Shown here in pieces: positions 55,418 through 64,000 of a DNA stretch of 64,000 bases (positions within the stretch are counted from its first letter, which is position 1; the number at the start of each line of letters is the position of its first letter). The stretch is from the NCBI GenBank assembly GCA_024663395.1, contig JANFAH010000003.1:3720001-3784000 (forward strand), given 5' to 3'. Source of the stretch: Pisolithus tinctorius. Lineage: Eukaryota; Basidiomycota; Agaricomycetes; Boletales; Pisolithaceae. The translations under genes were made by a program, and so were the position numbers. The notes under the pieces were generated by a model that saw only the letters and a program-made list of their open reading frames with translations, ran no database searches and had not been told where the DNA came from.

Positions 55418-56554
55418 TTAAAACTCTTCCCAATTACTAGGACTTGGACTCCCACTCTCCCCAAGCGAGCCACGCATATGTTCCGAATTCGGCTTGCACG
55501 AGAACCTGCGACCAGATGTTGGTTGGCTGTGAGCGCGAACCCACTCTGATCCAGAGAACCACAGTGTCGCGCACAATACACCCATGACAGCCATGTAGTT
55601 GTTAATCACAACTATCACTATGCCAGCAGCGGGGTGTCTGTCCGTCATGATCAAGATGATTTGTGCAATGTTGAAAAGGAGAGGGAAGACGAAATTCGCC
55701 ACAGGAGATGTAAAATATTTGGCGGATATGCTCTGATATGCCGCCGACTGCATATCGGGAAACACGCAAGTTATTTAGCTCGTTTCCGAGGAAGCGCGGA
55801 GGCAGCACTCACCCTTTTGTATCAATGAATGTACGGACGTGGAGTTTGTAAAGGAAGAGGCCGACGGTGTATCTTTCGAAAACGTGACAGCTGAGCTACC
55901 CAGCGGACCGCACGGAGGGACCGTCAACTCACAGGTTGTCTGCCATCTGTATTATCCATTCGGCGGCGATTTTAGGGTTACGATACCAGCTAGCATCTTG
56001 CTCCTGGACAAAAGGACCCTTAGTGATAATTTCAGACTTAATGTAGCCGTCGAGGAAAAGAGTCTGTATAATGTGTCACCAGCAATGGACCTGATCAACG
56101 ACAAAGAAACGCACAAGGACTACCACTCGGGCACATTTGATACAAAGTGGGAATGCAAATATCTTCACCAGTGTGACCAGGAGGAGTACTGGTGATGGGG
56201 TAGAGTACAACAAGCCGAGTCAGCAATATCGAGTCGTAAAGTAACGGACACCAAAGAGCAAAGGCGACCGCAACAACATAGTACTGCTTCCACGCATGAT
56301 TGAACTGGGTCGATTATCACCTTCCCACAGGCTAGTCCAATCAGTGTGCCCAGTGTCAGGGCGAGACAGATAGCGAATACATTCAGTCGGAATACCACGC
56401 GGCGCCGAGACTCCCTTGTGGAGAACACGAAAAGGGCCACAAGGAGAGTAAACAAACACGCAGACAACGCGGTGCTTGCAAGGATATAGTTGAAACTCGG
56501 ACGTATGGCGACGACGAACGCGTTTACGGCCTCTGTACCTGTTACTGAGGGCAT
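55418..56554 (-). pseudogene. Seven-transmembrane protein, array copy 1 (frameshifted)
   Basis: Minus strand from MPSVTGTEAVNAFVVAIRPS (56,554). TM segments: ILASTALSACLFTLLVALFV, then FRLNVFAICLALTLGTLIGL. After DPVQ the frame shifts (the true sequence continues NHAWKQYYVVAVAFALWCPL in another frame) and it shifts again near 56,180 (LVTLVKIFAFPLCIKCARVV). Later exons: ASWYRNPKIAAEWIIQMADN, YTVGLFLYKLHVRT, and the C-terminal TMs NFVFPLLFNIAQIILIM and INNYMAVMGVLCATLWFSG. Introns match copy 2. Two frameshifts indicate a pseudogene. The family is multi-copy in Agaricomycetes; its layout suggests a receptor-like membrane protein, but no ligand or role is known to me. Confidence 0.7.
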
Positions 56555-57706
56555 TTGTGATACGGAGGCGCCTGACTGCATACATGGACGTATGATATAC
56601 CTGCCATAGGAAACACCATCAATACCCCTTCCATAAAAAAAGACTGAGCCGAAACCGCTGAGATCAGTTGTGGTATCGATGACGATACAAATATGAATTT
56701 CTCGCTACTCGCCGCTTGCGTGTGTTACATCAGAATCAATTGACAAGAACGCAAGCCATTTAGACTTAATACTTTGTGCTCGCGAGGTTGAAGCAATAGA
56801 ACTTAGACTTGTTCGCATTGGAAAAAAAATAGGGGCCCAATCGGGAAGGTGAGAGGGACATCGTTCATGAGAGGGGGAGGGGTTTCATCAGCTCGAGATG
56901 CTGGGTGCATGAAACACACTATTAGAGCGTGATGCGTTGCCCGTGTGCATGAACTCCGAGTTGTATCAGTTCGAGTATGAGTTTGGTTTTATTTGGCTAT
57001 GTCCGCGAACGATACTTGCTTTCAAGGCGCAGCATTGCACGCATCTGCTCCCTATCTGAGAGCGCTGCTTGCGGCGTCACGTCAAAACGTCCTGATCTAT
57101 CAGGCAGGATGATCTAGTTTCGGGCATAACAGATAGTTCCGTTACTTGAGAGCTTTCAGGAACAAATGATCGACATGGACGAAACGTGCTCATTCCAAAA
57201 TTAGCTTGGAATAGACCGAGGTGACATCGCAATATTGTGACCCATTCGACAGGGATGATCTTCTAATCAACGAGTTGGCGAGGTACAGGCTTTTGCAACT
57301 CGGACATGCCTCAGAAGTTGACAAGCAACGATATCTACTAACCTAGCACTGGCCCTCTGCATAAGTCCCGAGATTGGTTGGTGGAGCGTCAAAATGTTTG
57401 AGGGATCCGATCGGTGCGTGGATTCCAACGTGCTCAGGAAAAGATACAGGTATTCTGATACTGTCGGATGCGCGCCTCTGCAGATCCAGAAACAAACTCG
57501 AGATGACGACCTTCGGGACTATGTATCAGTGCAACCCACGCGCACTGTCACAAATAACCACATAGACACAGAGTCTGTCAGATCGTCGCAACCCGTCGTT
57601 TCCGGAATTGTCGTCAGCGAGTGGCCTATTACTGGACAGGAAAACGTAGTATGATCGAGTTGTAACGGAGTAGGATTCGCTGATGGGCTGTGCGAGCGTG
57701 ATAGAT
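56555..57706. other. Intergenic region of the array
   Basis: No gene supported. Contains the presumptive promoter of copy 1. Short ORFs have no recognisable content. Confidence 0.4.
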
Positions 57707-58934
57707 TCACGCTAAATTATAATTCTCCTCCTGCACTAGGGTAGTATGCTGATTGGAATCCTTCGTTGGCCTAGCATTTGAGCCTGTCACGTCAGGAATA
57801 ACAGACCTCCCTCCGATTACTAGAATTTCGTCCCCACTCTTCCCACTACCACCATGTAACCTGCCCAGCCTTGCATTGAGTAAGAACATGTCATTGCTTG
57901 ATGTTTGGTTGTGGGCTCGAACCCGCTCCGTTCCTGAGAACCACAGTGTAGCGCATAATACACCCATGACGGTAACGTAGTTGTTGATCAACACTAGCAC
58001 GGCGCCGGTAGTGGGGGAATGATCAGTCGCTACAGAGACGATCTGCGCGATGTTGAAGATGAGAGGAAAGACGAAATTGGCCACGGAGATGTAGAATATA
58101 TGGCGGATACGGTCCGCTAGGCGGGTTGTATCTATATGTCGGGAAACGCGTGAGTCGCTTAGTTCGCCCGCCAATGAAGATGCAAGATGGGTGCTTGCCT
58201 CTATTTACTGGTGATGTACGGACATGCAGGTTGTAAAGGAAGAGGCTGACGGAGTAGCTTTCCGAACGAAAGAATTAAGTCCTTCAATAGACCTCTTCGA
58301 AGTATATCAACTCACAGGTTATCTGCCACTTGCATTGACCATTCAGCAATTGGTTTAGGATTTTGGAACCACGTGGCAAGCTCATTCTGGACGAGCTCGC
58401 TGGTGTTCATCCCGGACCTAACAAAATCAGAGAGCCCAAGGGCCTGCATAAAGCATCACAGGCAATGAACCTAAATATTGGCAGAAAACGTACGATAACA
58501 ACCACTCGAGCACATTTGATGCAGAATGGGAATGCGAATATTTTCAGTAGGGTGGCCCGAGGCGTGGTGGAGACGGGATAAAGTGCGAAGAGTCGAGATA
58601 ACAGTATCGAGTCATACAGTAGCGGCGGGATGAGGGAGAAAGCAGCTGTAGCAATGTAGACGCCTTTCGGCACCTGATGAAATGGGTCGGTTATTGCCTT
58701 GCCATTGGACAAGCCAGTCAATATGCCCAGCGTCAGGGTGAGACAGATAGCGAACACGTTCAGTCGGAATACCGCGCGACGTCGAGACTCGTGCGTGGAG
58801 AAGGCAAAAAGGACCACAAGGAGAGTGAACAGACACGCGGAGAACGCAGTGCACGAGAGGAGGTAGTCGAAACTTGGATGTATGGCCTCGACGAATGCAT
58901 TGATGGTGGATTCCGCACCTGTCACCGAGGACAT
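57707..58934 (-). CDS. Seven-transmembrane protein, array copy 2 (intact)
   Basis: Start MSSVTGAESTINAFVEAIHP at 58,934. TM1 LLSCTAFSACLFTLLVVLFA; TM2 FRLNVFAICLTLTLGILTGL; TM3 GVYIATAAFSLIPPLLYDSI with SRLFALYPVSTTP; TM4 KIFAFPFCIKCARVVVI. A GTACGT...GCAG intron then leads to MNTSELVQNELATWFQNPKP and IAEWSMQVADNLYSVSLFLY (TM5). Further short introns precede NFVFPLIFNIAQIVSVA (TM6) and VLINNYVTVMGVLCATLWFS (TM7), with a hydrophilic tail ending EENYNLA-stop at 57,707. All junctions work in phase, so this copy can encode a full protein. The family is Agaricomycete-typical and GPCR-like in layout; its function is unknown. Confidence 0.8.
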
Positions 58935-60389
58935 TTGTGAGACAGAGGCGGATGGAGGGCGCCTGTTTGCGTACCTCACCCAAGATATACTTGCCCTTGA
59001 TGTGCTGGATGTCATTACGTTACCTGCGGAAGAGTTATAGCAGGTGGAAAACCGGCTGAATGACTAAGATCATCGGCGAGAGGCAGTATCGAAGGCCACA
59101 GGATGTCACACACATTGATCTTCTTTCCCGATGGCCATGGCTGGCGAGTGCTTTACCATGCCATGGGCTGTCCGTTCCCGTCTTAGTCGGCCAAAATCAA
59201 AGCCAATGGGATGTTAATGGTCGCAGAACTGAGACTTGCTTGAGTTCGAGTTGCTACAAGGCAGTTGTGCGGAAAATGCTAAAAAGGTTTTGGGGCACAA
59301 CGCGTCAATGAAATTAAAATGACTTGATGGTAAGATACCATCAATATGAGGCGGAAGCATTACAAGACCAGATGTTGCGTACAAAGGAAGCACCAGTATC
59401 CGAACAAGATATCTGCACTGTATTACGTGCTTCATGAAACTCCAAATTCAATCCTAGAACCATCATCATGGTAAACAGCGAAAAAATGCACACGGATATT
59501 ACGGGAAGACGTGGTACTCCCGGAGCCGGGTACACTGTGTCGCCAAGCGGAATGCGAATATGTGGAACTCGGAGGCTAACAATGAGATGGAAAAATTGTT
59601 TTGGCTCATGTACGCATGGTATTGATAGCCTCGCATATGGACGAGCTGATGCTGGATTAATAGCTTGTGATTGCCACCTCATTGAGCAGCTGTAGAAACC
59701 AACTGATTGCTGTCCAGGATCGCCGAGGAGCTATGTAAAGCCCGAACATCGGTGTTCACTGGTATTAAGATATCGGCGTCGGTAATACGGCGCAGGGGTC
59801 ACAGGCGAGCTTTATATCAGGCAGATAGGACTCGGGCATAGGCATACTTTAAGGCTGTTATGGTGGGCGTCAAGCGCTGGTTCCATCGCTCGTTTGTGGA
59901 CCGCAGCTTGCTCGGACCAGGGGAACCTTAACAATTGGTTTTCGCCTCACCATAAGTGGGCACTGTACAGACTGTGTTTACAAGAATGTCGATGGAGGAG
60001 CATGGCGTATGTACAGGTAGGTGTGAGTTGGGTATAGTAAGTGAAGCGCAAGGATAGGACTCCTTCCTTTTACCAGAGACAAGTATATGCCCTATGTCCA
60101 TCTAGCAAAGGTAGACGTGAGCGTCTTCCCTGTCTGCGAGATCAAACGCCACAGGTGATCCTGCTCACGTTATGTGGGTACGTTCCTTTAAAATGCTAGA
60201 GAAAACAATTCCCATCATTTTGGGGTTGGGTGAATGATAATGCGTAATCTCGTCTGGCTTTACCTTGTCATCTCCACCCAGCCTGATCTCGCAGCTCAAC
60301 GAGCCACCTCTGACAGCTCTAAGTTACGAGACATTGGGTGGAGCACCAAACGGTTTATGATTGGCTAGAAGGTGCAGGTGAGTATCGCA
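58935..60389. other. Long spacer between array copies 2 and 3
   Basis: No gene supported in about 1.4 kb. Scattered short ORFs on both strands have no recognised motif. Its left end holds the promoter of copy 2. Confidence 0.4.
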
Positions 60390-60730
60390 ACAACTCCACA
60401 CATTGCTAAGCATGGATAGAAACACAGCATACAGGTCAGTGCAACTTCAGACACCCCGTCAGGTGCGCATTCGCTGCATGTGTTTGATAATTCTTGTACG
60501 ATATCTCGTTTCTGTCGACTTTCAAGCAAGCATCCTGTTGCTGCCAGGAATTCGGGGCGTCTGGCCCAACACGAAACAAGCGGCGTTTGCATCCGCCCTG
60601 ATTGGGGGTGACGAGCTCAGCAACCATCGATTTTCATGTACGCCAGTCACGAGCATTCTCTTATACACGTTGTGTTACAGAGAGCCCAGTATACAAAGCA
60701 ACACACCATTTCAAGAAGTGTCGTAATGCG
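60390..60730. repeat. Duplicated intergenic segment, unit 1
   Basis: The stretch CAGTGCAACTTCAG...CACCCCGTCAGGTGCGCATTC... is closely similar to 62,745-63,000 (CAGTGCAACTTCAG... GTCAAGTGCGCATCC). Both lie just downstream (3') of an array copy, so the duplication unit includes the gene plus its 3' flank. Confidence 0.6.
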
Positions 60731-60797
60731 AGTACACTGGTAAGAACACAAAATAGAACTAGGATGAAATTGTAATGCGGTTCTCACTTCAGAGGGG

Positions 60798-61974
60798 TTA
60801 GGGATCACACCGTGTGGTATTCATCCTCTCCCGCCAGTATGGTGGGTTGCTTGCAATGCGTTGCAGGCCCAGCGTCCCAAGTCTGCCATTTGAGGCGTGG
60901 CAAACCACTTTCCAACTACTGCCTTTTTTACCCCCACGGTTCCAGTCACGCATCCTGTGCAAGTTCGATTTGGGTGAGAACATGTCACTAGATAATGGTT
61001 CATTGCGAGCCCTAAGCCACTCCGATCCTGAAAACCGGAGCGTTGCGCATGATACACCAATGACAGATACGTAGCTGTCGGTCAACCATAGCAGCGTGTT
61101 GGCGAGGGCAAGCTGAATATTCGCAGCATTAATCATGATAAGGATTGCTATGTTGAAGATGAGGGGTAAAACGAAATTGGTGGCGGAAACGTAAAAGATT
61201 CGGTGGATATGGGCTGGTATTGCGCCTTCTGCATGCCGAGAAATACCCTTCGTTTCAGTCTGCCTGCCAAGGTGTGGGGAAACATACTGCCCACAGCGGT
61301 TCATCAAATTTATACGGACACAGAGGTCGAGTCTGCGATCTGCATCGTGAATGCAGCAACCAGGTGAGGGTTGTGGTTGAGCGCAGTGTCCCCGATGACG
61401 ATAAGAGCCTGCGTACCGAGTCACCATGCATGGACTTGAATATCGACTAAGTAATGCACTGAGAACTACCACTCGCACATTTGACGCAGAAGAGGAATGC
61501 AAACAACTTCAACAAAGTAACCAGTCGTGTACCTGGAGACGGGGTAGAGTGCAGAGAGGCGAGTTAACAATATCGAGTGGCACAGCAACGGTGTAAAGAC
61601 GATGAAGACGGACACAGCAGTAACACTGGTCGGCGACGGCCAACTGAATGGATCGAGCATGATCTTCCCAAACTGGAAGCCAAGCAATACATCCATCGGT
61701 AAGACAGACATACATCAGAGGGATAGGAAATGATGGAATCGCGGTCACGACCAGTCAGTGACGGGTTTAAACACGTTTAAACCATTTTTTCGCTTCCTGA
61801 TGTATAGCAAGTACGTTCAGTCGGAATACCAGACAGTGTCGAGACTCCTTGGTAGAGAGTGCAAGGATGATGAAGAGGGTAAACAGGGAGGCAGAGAAGG
61901 CAGTATTTGCCACGAAGGAGTATGGTGCCCACGAATGCATCAATGTCAACTTGCGGATCTGTCACTGAGGACAT
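60798..61974 (-). pseudogene. Seven-transmembrane protein, array copy 3 (decayed)
   Basis: The start MSSVTDPQVDIDAFVG is recognisable at 61,974 but the frame shifts at once (the next frame reads SFVANTAFSASLFTLFIIL and FRLNVLAI). TM2 is interrupted at 61,711-61,804 by a small insertion, after which FGKIMLDPFSWPSPTSVTAV and FTPLLCHSILLTRLSALYPV follow. The C-terminal exons keep RIFYVSATNFVLPLIFNI and TDSYVSVIGVSCATLRFSG, ending at 60,798. Middle exons are partly lost. Clearly a pseudogene of the same family as copies 1 and 2. Confidence 0.7.
61711..61804. mobile_element. About 92-bp TA-flanked insertion in array copy 3
   Basis: Splits the codons for NVLAI and CL of TM2. Its ends are CATCAG and CTGATG with TA on both sides; removing it and one TA rejoins the family sequence. 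A central GGTTTAAA-CACG-TTTAAACC hairpin is present. It may be a very short MITE. Confidence 0.4.
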
Positions 61975-62109
61975 CCGTGAAGTGAGGTGAATGTGAGTGT
62001 GTACGTGCACTACTAACATACTCTACCCGATGGACTTGAATATTGGCCGGGATGGTTTGCACGACCCATGAAGGGGGTTCTAAAAAGGGCTAGTAAGTAC
62101 TCCTTCCAT
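61975..62109. other. Upstream region of array copy 3
   Basis: No gene; probable former promoter. Confidence 0.3.
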
Positions 62110-62204
62110 CGAGAAGACCAGTCTGAATCCTTCGAGATCAAATCGGCGATGCGTGTAGCATCGGTCCTTGAAACCGCAGAATTACGTTTACCTTCCCGGC
62201 TCAC
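62110..62204 (-). pseudogene. Fragment of a seven-transmembrane family exon
   Basis: The minus-strand peptide AVSRTDATRIADLIS resembles VSRHIDTTRLADRIR of copy 2, the start of its C-terminal exon. The match stops after about 15 residues. Probably a partial duplicate; similarity is short. Confidence 0.3.
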
Positions 62205-63057
62205 GGTTGCATTTTCTCCGCCGCACGCTCATGTTCCACCTCACCGTCAGTAGGCCGGCTAAGAGCCACTGTTGGCTTATACGTGGTTGCAGAATTGGAG
62301 TAACAAGGACCTGCTGAAGCCAGCGTTATTAATGTAACAAAATGAGATTCGAACGATGGGCATCCTGACTTTAGCTTTGCACCCAGTATTGGTGGGCAAT
62401 CAGACCATTCCCAAAGCTGCAAGAAATGATTTAATTACGATCAGATAAGAAAGGGCCACTGAACCACGGCCTGCATGCATGCCTCGCAGCACGTGAAAAC
62501 ATGTACTTCAAACGATCGAGAGATACGAGTCAGTCAACCACGAACGGCTCTAGTGAGGGTTACGACAGTGAACTGATGCCTCGAGCATGACTTGACTATT
62601 ATCAGGTGCTGACCCACAAGAATCTAATGGGACGAGGATTGGGCGAAATGGTTTAAATCCAATGGCCAGAGGACGAGAGTGAGTGTCATAGCTGTGTTGG
62701 CGCAGCGGGATACACCCATTGCTGATCATGGAAGAAAGACCGCACGCATAACAGTGCAACTTCAGGACACCCGTCAAGTGCGCATCCGCTGCACGTGTTC
62801 GACAAATCTGTCAGGAATCTGAGGCGTCTGGTCCAACACGAAAAAAGCAGCCTTTGTATCCACGCTGATTGGGGGGCGACACCTTCAATTCTGCCATGTG
62901 CACTGGTCATAAACGTTCTCTAATACACGGTATGTTATAGAGAACCCAATAAACATAGTAACCCACCATTGCAACAGGTGTTGTATGGCAGTACACCGGT
63001 GAAAATACATAACAGGATAAAATTGTAAGGCAGTTTTGGCTTCAGCGGGGTTGGGGA
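62205..63057. repeat. Spacer with duplicated segment, unit 2 (about 62,745-63,000)
   Basis: The right part repeats the 60,390-60,730 segment, including ATTGGGGG...GAC and the CATGT/ACGTGTT phrases. The left part (62,205-62,700) has no recognisable feature. Confidence 0.5.
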
Positions 63058-64000
63058 TCACATGGTACAGTACTTCTCTTCCTCCGCCAGTGTAGCGGGT
63101 TGCTTGCAATGCGTTGCAGGCCCAGCATCCAAGTCTGCAGTGCAAGGTGTGGAAGACCACTTGTCCACTGCTCCAATTTCACTCTCAGACTTCCTGTCAT
63201 GTACTGTTCGCAAGTTCGTTTTGAACGAGAACACATCGCCAGATAACGGTTGACTGCGGGTCTGAACCCACTCCGATCCCGAAAACCAGAGCGTGGCGCA
63301 CAATACACCCATGACAGTCACGTAGCTGTTGATGTACCATAGAAGTGCGTCCATGGCGAGGTGTCGAGCAGTTGTGACAAAGAGGACTATTAAGACAATG
63401 TTGAAGATGAGAGAGAGGACGAAATTGGCAGCGGAAATGTAAAAGATTTAGCGGACACGGGCTGGCATTCCACCTGCTGTATACCGGAAAATGCATGTCG
63501 TTCAATCCCCCTCCGAAGACATGTATAGGAGAACATACTCACAGCGTTTTATCGAACCCGTGCGGACATGGAGGTTGTAAAGGAAGAGACCAACGGAATA
63601 CCTAGTGAAAGAGAAACAATTGAGGCTTTCGATGGAATTCTCAAGGGTGTACCAACTGACATGTTATCCATTGTTTGCATTGTCCATTCAGCGATCAAGT
63701 TAGGGTTGCGAAACAAACGATCTGGCACAATTGCAATACCCCTAGAACAGTCATCGACGAAGAGAATCTGTATGCAGAATCACCACGCGTGGACTTGAAT
63801 ATCAATGAGGTAACGCACGATAACTACAACCCGGGCACATTTGACACAGAAGGGGATTGTAAATATCTTCAGTAGAGTGGCCGGAGGTGTGCTGGAGATT
63901 GGATAGAGTGCAAAGATGCGAGTTAACAATATCGAGTCGCACAGTATTGGTGGGAAGAGAACGAAGATAACTACGACAGTAATAACACTCGTCTTCGGTG
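63058..64000 (-). pseudogene. Seven-transmembrane protein, array copy 4 (partial at window edge)
   Basis: Minus-strand C-terminal exon: INSYVTVMGVLCATLWFSGS (about 63,310) and a hydrophilic tail ending near 63,058. FRCQFRPLSHLQHCLNSPL-type frames just upstream show the TM6 region in a shifted frame (the DNA GCGGAAATGTAAAAGATTTAG aligns with copy 2 but has a stop). Further exons run off the right edge (an exon corresponding to the TM5 region near 63,570, and the TM3 end near 63,930). Downstream flank and gene match copy 3, so they arose by tandem duplication. Probably a pseudogene. Confidence 0.6.

Noticed and set aside
1..64000. CRISPR arrays, bacterial operons, phage genes, rRNA or tRNA genes
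   Set aside because: No regularly spaced direct repeats, and no tRNA or rRNA sequence recognised; spliced eukaryotic genes dominate.

Overview
The window looks like repeat-rich DNA from a filamentous basidiomycete, most likely an Agaricomycete. Genes carry short (about 45-60 base) GT-AG introns. Two ribosomal protein genes match basidiomycete/yeast family members, and a tandem array of seven-transmembrane proteins is of a type I associate with mushroom-forming fungi. Species cannot be named from the sequence.

Bases 1-49,300 are almost entirely transposable elements. The central event is a six-layer nest, supported by target-site duplications or by sequence that resumes on the far side of each insertion. 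A minus-strand chromodomain Ty3/gypsy element (F, 13.5 kb and 45.6-47.7 kb) was hit by a TA-flanked foldback DNA element (G, TIR CAGTGACTCC). G was hit by a non-autonomous LTR element (E, TSD GAAAG). E was hit by a minus-strand chromovirus (D, TSD TCTGA). D was hit inside gag by a gypsy element with 1,830-bp LTRs (B, TSD GCGG). B was hit in its gag-pro ORF by a second chromovirus (C, TSD GTCCT). Removing the layers in turn gives C 5,837 bp, B 11,467 bp, D 5,850 bp, E 6,619 bp and G 1,574 bp; C and D belong to one family and have matching lengths.

Left of the nest are the 3' end of a relative of B (A, 1-1.8 kb), two solo LTRs of the B family (2.4-4.2 kb and 4.7-6.5 kb), a zinc-cluster/coiled-coil gene split by one of them, a decayed Ty1/copia element (8.4-11.6 kb) and a second zinc-cluster gene (12.3 kb). 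Nearly every premature stop in these elements is a TGA explainable as CGA to TGA, and the two LTRs of B differ almost only at CpG. CpG methylation followed by deamination (or a RIP-like process) appears to be the main decay force.

C, D and E all show Tf1-type self-priming architecture: 11 nt predicted to begin the transcript, 34-35 nt after a TATA box, are perfectly complementary to an 11-nt primer site starting 2 nt after the 5' LTR. E has no recognisable protein and is probably mobilised in trans.

Bases 49.5-55 kb are housekeeping DNA: eL21 (RPL21), divergent uS4 (RPS9) with a 24-nt microexon, a damaged TRF4-like poly(A) polymerase, a small DAP-like gene and eL28 (RPL28), whose long last intron contains a candidate C/D-box snoRNA. 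Bases 55-64 kb hold four tandem minus-strand copies of a seven-transmembrane protein gene, of which only the second (57.7-58.9 kb) looks intact.
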